From Treponema socranskii subsp. paredis ATCC 35535 (lineage in GTDB: Bacteria; Spirochaetota; Spirochaetia; Treponematales; Treponemataceae), in the NCBI GenBank assembly GCA_000413015.1, contig KE332516.1:124001-188000 (forward strand): 64,000 nucleotides of DNA, written 5' to 3'. How positions within the stretch are numbered: position 1 is the stretch's first letter; each line of letters opens with the position of its first letter. Under the pieces are notes generated by a model. It did no database searches and had not been told where the DNA came from. It saw nothing but the letters and a program-made list of their open reading frames with translations. Below are positions 18,301 to 25,562 of this stretch, piece after piece. Position numbers and translations under genes: made by a program.

Positions 18301-19766
18301 TTTCCCTGCGCCGAATCGATTTTTTCGTCGTAACGCTTTGCAAATTCGTCGATATGCTGTTTGTATTTTTCATCGAGAGAAGAAAGCTGCTTTTTAATAT
18401 TCGAAACGATATTGCCCGTCGAATCTTTAAACGCCGCAACGGTTTCGGAAGTTTTTTGCGTAAAGGCGTTATCGATTTCGGCAATTTTCGCTTTATAAGT
18501 TTCGGACAAAGCGGTGTACCGCTCGCCGAGTGCCGCATCCGTTTTCGCCGCAAGCTCTTTATATTTTTCCGAAAGCGCCCCGTACTGCGCGGCAAGAGCC
18601 GCATCCGTTTCGCCGGATTTTTTCGTATGCTTTTCGGAAAGGAGCGCATACTGCTGATTGAGTTTTGCACCGTAATCTTCGAGCTTCTTTTTATACGCAT
18701 CGGTAAACTGCATATACTGCGCGTCGTATTTTTTTATCATTTCGGCGGTACGGCTTCCGATCGCGGCATCGATTGAAAGCGTTTTACCGGAAATCTCTTC
18801 AAGCGCAACGGCAATACCCGAATCGATTTTGGACGAAAGAGCGTTCATTTCATTTTCGTATTTGTCGGAAAGCTCTCGGTAACGCTCGCGATATTTTTCA
18901 TCGACATCGGATTCGACGCCCGCAGCCGCTTCGATCGCTTCATCGGCGCGCGAGTTTACCCTGCTTTCAGCTTCGGCGATACGTTCATCGACGAGGGCTT
19001 CGATTTCGGCGATCTTATCTTCGATCGTCCGCACATACGTGTCGCTCCTCGCCTGCGCCTGTTCGCTCAAATGACGGAACGCGGTATCTTCAAGCGCATC
19101 CGCTTTTTTTGCCGCCGAATCGTATACGCCTTCTATCTCCGATCGGAAGCGGACAAGCGCATCGTCGGCCTGCTTTCCGAGAGAAGCGATATGTTCGGCA
19201 AGTTCCTTCGAGCGCGCATCGTATTCCTGCAGCAGTTTCGTTCCGAGCAGTTTCAGCTGTTCGCCGTTTTTTTGCGAAAACTCTCCTGCAATATTCGGAA
19301 TCTTTTTTTCGATTTCGTCGATCGTCTTTTTTTGCGCATCGATGCGCGCGTCGAGCTTTTCGACGATGAGCGCTTCTTTTTTCAGCCTTGTCAAATTTTC
19401 TTCGACGTTGGCCGTCATCTCCGCGAGAGACGCAAGCGATTTGTCATAGCCGTTGATCTTCGCTTCTGCAGCCGCGATCGCATTTTTATATTTTTGCAGC
19501 TCGTCGGCTCCGGCCAAAAAATCGTCGCGTTCTTTTTGGAGGCGCTTGATTCCCGCAGTCGCCTGAAGGTATTTCGTTTCGAGCTCCGCACCCGCGCCCG
19601 CTATATTCGCATCCTGTTTTTTAAAATACTCGTCAAAGCCTTCGAGCCGCTTATCGGCATAACGCTTGACTTTTTCCATTGTGTTGTTATCGCCGTCCAG
19701 TTTTTTGAATACGACGGCGATTACCGCGGCGACAGCAGCCGCTATCAAAATTGTGACGATATCCAC
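15330..19766 (-). CDS. Giant membrane-anchored coiled-coil protein (SpiroCoCo-type)
   Basis: This protein of about 1478 residues has one N-terminal membrane segment (TILIAAAVAAVIAVVF) followed by over 1300 residues of almost unbroken Glu/Lys/Ala/Ser/Leu coiled coil and a short C-terminal helix-turn-helix-like end (SPQDRDNIKQL, WTVKEIARSMKRT). Large proteins of this design are conserved in spirochaetes and are annotated as SpiroCoCo family, a name recalled rather than checked. Role unknown; an envelope-anchored cytoplasmic scaffold is a reasonable inference. GTG at 19766 is chosen because GGTGGG lies 5 nt upstream; GTG 19775 is an alternative. Several local segments repeat around IDEK/YEK motifs, suggesting growth by internal duplication. 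Confidence 0.85.
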   Translation of the reverse strand: MDIVTILIAAAVAAVIAVVFKKLDGDNNTMEKVKRYADKRLEGFDEYFKKQDANIAGAGAELETKYLQATAGIKRLQKERDDFLAGADELQKYKNAIAAAEAKINGYDKSLASLAEMTANVEENLTRLKKEALIVEKLDARIDAQKKTIDEIEKKIPNIAGEFSQKNGEQLKLLGTKLLQEYDARSKELAEHIASLGKQADDALVRFRSEIEGVYDSAAKKADALEDTAFRHLSEQAQARSDTYVRTIEDKIAEIEALVDERIAEAESRVNSRADEAIEAAAGVESDVDEKYRERYRELSDKYENEMNALSSKIDSGIAVALEEISGKTLSIDAAIGSRTAEMIKKYDAQYMQFTDAYKKKLEDYGAKLNQQYALLSEKHTKKSGETDAALAAQYGALSEKYKELAAKTDAALGERYTALSETYKAKIAEIDNAFTQKTSETVAAFKDSTGNIVSNIKKQLSSLDEKYKQHIDEFAKRYDEKIDSAQGKYAKQLESIDGKNDGRIASLDAKFDALFSKLNASYEEKASLLEKQAAAIAAAYDEKEGSVAADINARIDSLDSEYASQIEKIKSELEASLSEAKATSDFISQNVSGNAKSLEGLRAMLESEVKNIESRYNNLFANAVSAADEKEKAAFEKFSAASGERLEKYQGQVQNKIDAFKTSLSETLVEISRRTDDSVRDAEDAIKELRAACDEAQKKADDAEPKLAEKIRLIDERIEKFRAQSEAKLADFDKTLSESIYKIAKQCEQQQSDALNAIDSQFGSYKKDLAYQFSRLETSGKDIDSLEANLRKAMDEIRKRVLSDFDSFTAGQQKAQKEFSDSVQADSEALQSQLQTLEQTVDALKESALGNVSAKLKDFEEGIDDDLKMRSDKITEDLAVWKNSFDGKLALFTGDYENDRRALEMKYGEDLKAKLDSLQEKNDEQLARIASGLNEANGSLRERIDGLAKTIDGFEEETRERVNKTQTISDEYLKTVAGQYEAKMNDELERVKSELSDGLKKIEEAVSDQQETSASTIDAARSELNTWKQQLKQQLDESRAVFKDQLDTLKSSSQNKIDEARESLLADFQNYSADMKEQQAALSSSVSKLQAKTDESLDMYESRSEEMLARLQSMYEEMLKDTESRVSRQSADSAKTLSDLRGKINSFESQASENQAKFVLKMQSDQDEMQSRLGELNREIQNVRSQMQLYERAEAMKKSLDERISALDEDFSRLASYNETALSLADNFKALHKMYDDINGRLKEFDVQRARVDSIGQKYEKMVNLSGSIDEKISGLQTSYDELQNFEVAVRDFQEKLHSLSGSYDRLEQKQTIIERVNEDVNRSFDSLKTLEDKLKQCTRQTESLPKEIKDVQKDVDKLLKSGPKLAQAVAKLESLDAILDEADKRMDALTSARQGIGRSEARLEELKTDIESKFKLLNQLTKKDLEKHPAKEDKRLSPQDRDNIKQLKQQGWTVKEIARSMKRTQTEIEMVLEMPE

Positions 19767-19815
19767 TTTTCCCACCCGTGCGGACTAAACCGCTTTATCG
19801 ATTATATCACATTTT

Positions 19816-20499
19816 CTATTGTAACACAATTTTTCTCAATTGACGATAGTCGCAAAAAGAAATATCGGCTTTTCGACAAGACATACCGAAAAGATTCCGC
19901 CAGCGCGGTTCAAAATGCGCGGCTTTCATACCCGCATTCTTTGCGCCGACGACATCGTATTTGACGCTGTTTCCGACATATAAAATATGTTCCGGCGCGA
20001 TGCCCAGTTTTTCGGCAAGCACGCGGAAAGGATGCGTCGACGGCTTCAGTGCGCCTGTGGTTTCCGTCCCAAGCAAAACGTCGCAATATTTCCGAAGCCC
20101 CCAGAGACCGCCTTTTTGTTCGGGAGGAAAATCCGACATAAGCGCAATTTTCAAACCCGCATCGTGCAGCGCATGAAACGTTTCTTCGACATGATCGCAC
20201 AGCGGAATCGATTCGAAAAACGGAGAAAGCCCTTTATATACGATCCGCTCGAGCCGCTCTTTAGCCGCATCGATGCCGCATCCGATCCGCTTCGCAAGCA
20301 TTTCAGCCTGCGTCGCGTAAAAATCGTCAAGCACGCCCATATCGTGAATCTTCGAGCGCACGATCCCGTACTGCAAAAAGAATTGATTGAATCTGAAAAA
20401 ATGAAACATCATGCGCGCATGAAGATCGAGCGGCTTATACAACGTGCCGTCGATATCAAATGCAACCGCCTGTATGTCTCCGATGTTCGCTCTAAGCAC
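19816..20499 (-). CDS. HAD-superfamily hydrolase
   Basis: This 227-residue soluble protein has HAD motif I DIDGT at residues 15-19 (nucleophile Asp and acid/base Asp), a helical cap at about 25-95, motif II in LMSDFPPEQ near 118, motif III Lys in the ALKPS region, and motif IV-like VGNSVKYDVVGAKNAG near 175. It is probably a phosphatase acting on a small phosphorylated metabolite (phosphoglycolate-phosphatase-like); the substrate cannot be assigned. It starts at GTG with an AGAGGTGCGGA ribosome-binding region. It lies upstream of the giant coiled-coil gene on the same strand with a gap of about 50 bp, so the two may be cotranscribed. Confidence 0.85.
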   Translation of the reverse strand: MLRANIGDIQAVAFDIDGTLYKPLDLHARMMFHFFRFNQFFLQYGIVRSKIHDMGVLDDFYATQAEMLAKRIGCGIDAAKERLERIVYKGLSPFFESIPLCDHVEETFHALHDAGLKIALMSDFPPEQKGGLWGLRKYCDVLLGTETTGALKPSTHPFRVLAEKLGIAPEHILYVGNSVKYDVVGAKNAGMKAAHFEPRWRNLFGMSCRKADISFCDYRQLRKIVLQ

Positions 20500-20517
20500 T
20501 CCGCACCTCTTCTTTCA

Positions 20518-20546
20518 AGCTTACCGTAAAATTCGAGGATTAACAA
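20518..20546 (-). promoter_or_regulatory. Candidate promoter for the HAD hydrolase gene
   Basis: -35 TTGTTA at 20546-20541, a 17-bp spacer and -10 TAAGCT at 20523-20518. The match is moderate, but the position 19 bp before the GTG start is suitable. Confidence 0.4.
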
Positions 20547-20598
20547 TAGCGGATGAAAGCGCAGACGGCTGCATTCGAATACTCGATATTCAAAAATT

Positions 20599-21075
20599 TT
20601 ATTCTGCGGTATATTTATATAGAACCCTTTTATGATTTCGAAACGCATACACAATTCCGTTATCGGTATCGATTTTTATCTTTTTGATTTTTATCGCGCT
20701 TTGTTTTTTTGAATGTAAATTTTCATACAGGCATAAAAAACCGCTTTCGTCTATGAGCCAACATTCGACGGGTGCACTTGCATAGATACCCTTCTTTCCG
20801 TATGTACACAGCACATAATTACTTCCGTCGGAATCCTTCTTAAACACGAACTGTTCCGTATCTTTTTTCGAGACGAGTTCAAATCTGCGATTGACGATTT
20901 CATCTTCATTCCACGCGGGTATCGCATCGGAACTTTTATACAGTTGAATAAAATTCCGTATTTTTAAAACGATTGCGCTTCTGTTTTCCAAAGACAAATC
21001 TTCACAAGATTTATCTTTACAGAAAACCGAAATAGGTAAAACCGAAAACAATACCAACAGTAATTTTGCCGTCAT
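20599..21075 (-). CDS. Exported protein of unknown function
   Basis: This 158-residue protein has a signal peptide (TAKLLLVLFSVLPISVFC) and possibly a cysteine acceptor at residue 19, though FxC is not a clean lipobox. The mature part contains alternating beta-prone stretches and a patterned C-terminal region (IKIKKIKIDTDNGIVYAF). No family was recognised. The Shine-Dalgarno is poor. It is one of two adjacent small exported unknown genes on this strand, each with its own leader, lying between the EF-G paralogue and the HAD gene. A periplasmic or lipoprotein location is inferred only from the signal. Confidence 0.6.
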   Translation of the reverse strand: MTAKLLLVLFSVLPISVFCKDKSCEDLSLENRSAIVLKIRNFIQLYKSSDAIPAWNEDEIVNRRFELVSKKDTEQFVFKKDSDGSNYVLCTYGKKGIYASAPVECWLIDESGFLCLYENLHSKKQSAIKIKKIKIDTDNGIVYAFRNHKRVLYKYTAE

Positions 21076-21177
21076 ATCCGTTGCATCACGCAGTCTTTAT
21101 CTTCCGCCGACAAGGATTTTGTGCCTCATAAACAAGCGTCCGCCCCTGTTTACAAATTGTCATGCGGCAAAATATCC

Positions 21178-21741
21178 TTACAAATCTTTTGCATCTTGAA
21201 AATATTCCGCGTAGACTTGCAGGTGAACATTTTTATTTTCTTCGGTCGTCACGAAAATATCGTAAACCTGCACATTTCTCAGCCGAGAAAACATTGCAGG
21301 ATCCGGTGCTTCCTGCGTTCCGTGCATTTCAGCATCAAGATCTTTTTCGTCGATCACGTCGAGTATTTTTGAAAACCGTATACGGTTCTTTTTTATCGCA
21401 TTGTTCAATTTTTTCAGAGCCGATTTTTTTACATTATACAAAGTGACCATATATGCGAGTTCGCCACCGCTCGCGTCAAGCGCCTGCACCATCGAAGTAC
21501 ATTTTAATCCCGTAATGTGAAATTTTTTATCATTTGCCGAAGCGATTGTTAAATCCGCATTTTCATTCGGGATGATGTTTGTTTGAACGGCGGTAATGCC
21601 CAGATCTTTTATGATCATGTCTTTAAAAAACAGGGCGACATCATTGTTTACTTCCGTAAGTATTTTTTCGGGTTCATACTCATTGGCAAAGACGCCTCTG
21701 CATCCGATTGCCAGTAAAATCAACAACAAAAACTTTTTCAT
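21178..21741 (-). CDS. Exported protein of unknown function
   Basis: This 187-residue protein starts with a typical signal peptide (KKFLLLILLAIGCRGVFA, cleavage likely after Ala20). GGAGG lies 5 nt upstream of the ATG. The mature domain is mixed alpha/beta and Asn/Asp/Lys-rich, with no recognised catalytic motif. It probably resides in the periplasm. The gene is separated from the EF-G paralogue by a strong terminator, so it is transcribed independently of it. A structural resemblance to small treponemal periplasmic proteins is possible but could not be established here. Confidence 0.65.
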   Translation of the reverse strand: MKKFLLLILLAIGCRGVFANEYEPEKILTEVNNDVALFFKDMIIKDLGITAVQTNIIPNENADLTIASANDKKFHITGLKCTSMVQALDASGGELAYMVTLYNVKKSALKKLNNAIKKNRIRFSKILDVIDEKDLDAEMHGTQEAPDPAMFSRLRNVQVYDIFVTTEENKNVHLQVYAEYFQDAKDL

Positions 21742-21832
21742 TTTTCCTCCGAATTGTTTTCCGCCGCAAATAGAATTATTTTATTACAAGCACCTTTTTT
21801 ATCATTCGGGTAAGATTCAAGCTCGATCAGGG

Positions 21833-21869
21833 TAAAAAAACTGCCCGAAAACCGAAGCTTTCGGACAGT
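21833..21869 (-). terminator. Rho-independent terminator after the EF-G paralogue
   Basis: On the minus strand an 11-bp stem (ACTGTCCGAAA with TTTCGGGCAGT, one G-U pair) at 21869-21840 is followed by a run of T residues (21840-21834). Confidence 0.85.
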
Positions 21870-21928
21870 ATCCAAACGGTTTTTTCCGCGACCATTTCAA
21901 AACTTCCGCTTGAAGCGGTACTGATGCC

Positions 21929-24025
21929 CTACTCTTCGGTAAATCCGGCTGCGGCTTTTTCGGCGCGCGCAGCGACTTCTTTGCTTTGAATGTCTGAAGG
22001 CGCCTGTTCATAGCGCGCGAATTCGTAACTGTAGTCTCCGCGTCCGCCGGTCATCGAACGGAGTCCCGTACAGTAATCGAAGAGTTCCATCTGCGGAACG
22101 TCGGCTTCGATGATCTGTCTGCCGCCGGGTGCGGGATTCATACCGAGTACGCGGCCCCGCCGCTTCGTCAAATCTCCCATGACGTCTCCGGTATACGCAT
22201 CGGGTACGACGACTTTTAAATTGACAATCGGCTCAAGCAGTACGGGACTTGCTTCCATAAAGCCTTTTTTAAACGCGAACTTCGCAGCGGTTTTAAATGC
22301 GATTTCGGACGAATCGACCGGATGATACGAACCGTCATAGAGCGTCGCCTGCACGCCTACAACGGGGTAAGCTGCAAGCGGGCCGCGGGCAGTCGATTCG
22401 GCGATGCCTTTTTCAACGGCGGGAAAATAATTTTTCGGTACGGAACCGCCGACGACTTTTTGGTCGAACGCGTACGGCTTTGTAAAATCGCCGGTCGGAG
22501 CAAAGCGCATTTTGACGTGTCCGTACTGCCCGTGTCCGCCGGTTTGTTTTTTGTATTTGTGTTCGACGTCGGAATTCTTTTTTATCGTTTCGCGGAACGC
22601 AACTTTCGGTTTTTCGATCCGCAAATCGATTTTATATTCGTCTTTCAAAATACTTTGAATGACGTCGAGGTGCAAATCTCCCATACCGTACATGAGCATC
22701 TGTCCGTTGACGGAATCGTTGACCGTTTTAAACGTCGGATCCTCCGCGGAAATTTTCGCCATCGCCTGCGCAATTTTATCGACATCGGCTTTATTGACCG
22801 CGTGATAGCGGAGATAGGTATAGGGAACGGGAAGATCCTGTTTCGGATATTGGATCGGCGTCGCCTTCGTTGAAAGCGTATCTCCCGTTTTTACGCCGCT
22901 GAGTTTTGCGACGGCGCCCAAATCGCCGGCATGGAGTTCGGAAATTTCCGTCGCTTTATTGCCCTGCATGATGTAAAGCTTTCCGATTTTGAATTCGGAA
23001 GCCGTCGATGCGTCGTAGACGAGATCGTCGGTTTTGAAGATGCCCGAACGGATTTTAATAAGACTGTATCTGCCGAGGAAGGGATCGACGATCGTCTTAA
23101 ATACGAAAGCGGTCTTCGGCTTAAGCACGTCGAAGTTCGCTTTGAAGATTTCGTTCGTACTCGTATTGATGCCGGACACTTTGCGGCTTTCCGCTGCAGG
23201 CATATACTTTTCGATATCGTCCATGAGATTATACACGCCGTGCACTGCAGTGCCCGAACCCATACACACCGGCACGATGGAACCGTCCTGTATGGAAAGA
23301 CGCACGGCTTCCCGTATTTCCGTTTCGGAAAATTTTTCGCCCGCAAAAAAGCGCTCCATAAAATCTTCCGACGTTTCGGCAACCGCTTCCATAAGGATCG
23401 TGTGGTAAGCTGCCAAATGCTCTTTCGAATAATCGGGTATGTCGGTCGGTTCGACGACGCCGATCGCTTTATAGCGGAACGCTTTTTGCTGAATGACGTT
23501 GACGTAGCCGGTAAACTTGCCCTCGTCGCGGATCGGCATATTGAACGGAGCTATCTTTTTGCCGTAGACGGCAGTCAAATCTTCGATTGCTTTTCTGTAG
23601 GAAACGTCGTCGATATCCATATCGGTTACGAAAAACATGCGCGGCAGATGATATTTTTCGCACAGCTCCCACGCTTTTTCGGTACCCGCTTCGATGCCCG
23701 ATTTACCCGACACGACGATGATCGCGCCGTCGGCGACGCTCATCGCTTCATCGACTTCGCCGGCAAAATCGAAATAGCCGGGAGTGTCGAGGATATTGAA
23801 TTTATAATCGTTCCACTCGACGGGAACGAGAGAAGTTCTGATCGATATGCCGCGCTTTTGCTCTTCTTTCGTAAAATCGCTGACGGTGTTTTTGTCTTCA
23901 ACGCGGCCGAGCCTCGTCGTCAATTTGCTTAAATAGCACATAGCTTCGACGAGCGTCGTTTTTCCCGCCCCTCCGTGTCCGAGAACGGCAACATTTCTGA
24001 TTTTATCGGTTGTGTAGACCTTCAT
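21929..24025 (-). CDS. EF-G-like GTPase paralogue (divergent G-motifs)
   Basis: This 698-residue protein has the five-domain layout and length of translation elongation factor G. G1 is GHGGAGKT at residues 16-23 instead of AHIDAGKT, G2 is RGISIRTS, and G3 is DTPGYFDF. The usual guanine-specificity motif NKxD is replaced by TDMD. Domain IV has the KQTGGHGQYG segment. These features mark the second EF-G group found alongside canonical FusA in many bacteria, whose role is uncertain. Canonical EF-G is presumably encoded elsewhere. GGAGG lies 10 nt before the ATG, a consensus-like promoter lies upstream, and a strong terminator follows, so it is monocistronic. Confidence 0.85.
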   Translation of the reverse strand: MKVYTTDKIRNVAVLGHGGAGKTTLVEAMCYLSKLTTRLGRVEDKNTVSDFTKEEQKRGISIRTSLVPVEWNDYKFNILDTPGYFDFAGEVDEAMSVADGAIIVVSGKSGIEAGTEKAWELCEKYHLPRMFFVTDMDIDDVSYRKAIEDLTAVYGKKIAPFNMPIRDEGKFTGYVNVIQQKAFRYKAIGVVEPTDIPDYSKEHLAAYHTILMEAVAETSEDFMERFFAGEKFSETEIREAVRLSIQDGSIVPVCMGSGTAVHGVYNLMDDIEKYMPAAESRKVSGINTSTNEIFKANFDVLKPKTAFVFKTIVDPFLGRYSLIKIRSGIFKTDDLVYDASTASEFKIGKLYIMQGNKATEISELHAGDLGAVAKLSGVKTGDTLSTKATPIQYPKQDLPVPYTYLRYHAVNKADVDKIAQAMAKISAEDPTFKTVNDSVNGQMLMYGMGDLHLDVIQSILKDEYKIDLRIEKPKVAFRETIKKNSDVEHKYKKQTGGHGQYGHVKMRFAPTGDFTKPYAFDQKVVGGSVPKNYFPAVEKGIAESTARGPLAAYPVVGVQATLYDGSYHPVDSSEIAFKTAAKFAFKKGFMEASPVLLEPIVNLKVVVPDAYTGDVMGDLTKRRGRVLGMNPAPGGRQIIEADVPQMELFDYCTGLRSMTGGRGDYSYEFARYEQAPSDIQSKEVAARAEKAAAGFTEE

Positions 24026-24061
24026 GATGCACTTTCCTCCAAAATTTTATAAATATATAGT

Positions 24062-24090
24062 ATTGTACTACGGTATCGGCGAAAACGCAA
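24062..24090 (-). promoter_or_regulatory. Promoter of the EF-G paralogue
   Basis: -35 TTGCGT at 24090-24085, a 17-bp spacer and -10 TACAAT at 24067-24062, about 37 bp upstream of the ATG. Confidence 0.6.
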
Positions 24091-24180
24091 ATAATTTTTT
24101 TCGGAGATTACAGAAGCATGGTAGGAAATTGTGAAAGATCGAAGGTTTACTGTGAAGCGGCGCGGAAATCCGAAAAGGTC

Positions 24181-25542
24181 TTACTGCGGGTTGAACGTTG
24201 CGGTCGTACGCATGCGCGTAAGATGAATAAAATCGTTTCGGAACGTGCGCGAGAATTCGGCGAGCGTCGATTCGGCGTCGTTTCGGAATACGGCGCACTG
24301 AAATTTTCCCGCGTCGTCAAAATACGGAAAGAAAATCGCGCATTGGTTGAACGCATGCACTTCGGGAATTCTTTTGCGGTCGGTTTCACGGATCGCTGCG
24401 AGATAACATTCGCCGGGATATTCGGCTGCAAAGACGTACAAAAGAGAAGCGAGAGAAGATGCGGGATAGCCCGAATCTTTGACATAACCGACGGTATTCT
24501 TTATGCCGTCCGCCGTCATCTCCGCCGCAAAGGGATCGATCGTCATATCGACACCCGATTCCGGATACCGGTAGGTTTTGCCCGTCGCGACGGAAAACAC
24601 GGCCGCAGCCAAATTGCGCGTCCAGTCGAGCGCAAAGGATATATTGTATTTTTCCGAAACTACGCCTTGATAACCAACGGGATCGTAACTCACCGTCGGT
24701 TCGAGGAGCGGCCGCCGCTTGAGTCCGCCCCGTGTCATCGGATAGACAATGCCGTCGGCGATCCACTTGACGAATCCCGCGGAAGAAAGCGACATTTTGC
24801 CCGCGTCTTCGGCATGCATGCGGCGGGGCGCGCCGGTTAAAATCGACACGGGATTTCCGCTTTCGTCATACATCGCATCGTCGGCATAGACGAGGTTTGC
24901 AAGGCGGGAACGGATGACGCGTATCATGGAAAGGGTGGTATCGTATGCGCCTTCCCGCCTGACGGTATAGCGCCACGGAAGCGTATGCTTTGTGAGATTT
25001 ACGACATCGGAAAAGGGCATCGCATAAAAGCGCTCAAAGGGAAGCCCCGTCGGAACTTGACGCGCGCAATAATTTCCGAAAATGACAAAATCTCCGTATG
25101 CGCTTTTTCCGAGCGGAGAAAATTGGACGTACACGCCGCTGTCGGGCGCAAAATAATAACGCACGCGCAGAGGATTTCCCGAACGCTTGTCGCGGACGAG
25201 GATCCAGCTCCCCGGCGCCGACGACGAATAGACGTCCTGTACCGCCGTTACTTTGCCGCTTTCGGAATATACGTCGACCGGCATTTCGGTACGGGGAGCG
25301 ACCACGACGGAAAAAGTTGTATCGGTTTCTTCAAGGCGGATCTGAAAGCGGTGTCCGTCTTTTGCCGTACGCACTTCGGTGCGGTTTTCTCTGACGGCCG
25401 AAAGCGGGGACTCAAACCACGTTTCGCGCAGCTCTTTCCGGATGTCGGACGAATCGGGGAGGAGGTTCTGTGCGAAAATCATATTCGCCGCTCCGCATAC
25501 GAAAGAAAGTAAAATTAATAATTTTCCGACAGCACGCCGCAT
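24181..25542 (-). CDS. Exported treponemal protein of unknown function
   Basis: This 453-residue protein has a signal peptide (RRAVGKLLILLSFVCGAANMIFA). The mature part has many Arg/Tyr/Phe-rich strands and mixed alpha/beta content, with no recognised enzyme motif; a periplasmic or outer-envelope location is likely. The ATG at 25542 is chosen because GGGGAGG lies 6 nt upstream, whereas the longer in-frame start at 25566 overlaps the previous stop with no ribosome-binding site. It follows the dehydratase-activase gene by 20 bp and is probably cotranscribed with it, though a functional link is not obvious. I believe relatives occur in other treponemes, but this was not checked. Confidence 0.7.
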   Translation of the reverse strand: MRRAVGKLLILLSFVCGAANMIFAQNLLPDSSDIRKELRETWFESPLSAVRENRTEVRTAKDGHRFQIRLEETDTTFSVVVAPRTEMPVDVYSESGKVTAVQDVYSSSAPGSWILVRDKRSGNPLRVRYYFAPDSGVYVQFSPLGKSAYGDFVIFGNYCARQVPTGLPFERFYAMPFSDVVNLTKHTLPWRYTVRREGAYDTTLSMIRVIRSRLANLVYADDAMYDESGNPVSILTGAPRRMHAEDAGKMSLSSAGFVKWIADGIVYPMTRGGLKRRPLLEPTVSYDPVGYQGVVSEKYNISFALDWTRNLAAAVFSVATGKTYRYPESGVDMTIDPFAAEMTADGIKNTVGYVKDSGYPASSLASLLYVFAAEYPGECYLAAIRETDRKRIPEVHAFNQCAIFFPYFDDAGKFQCAVFRNDAESTLAEFSRTFRNDFIHLTRMRTTATFNPQ

Positions 25543-25562
25543 CGGCATCCTCCCCTGCACTC

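Noticed and set aside
22931-23932. A 333-codon plus-strand frame opposite the EF-G paralogue
   Set aside because: It is antisense to conserved EF-G motifs and Arg/Phe/Asp-biased; no start signal is present.
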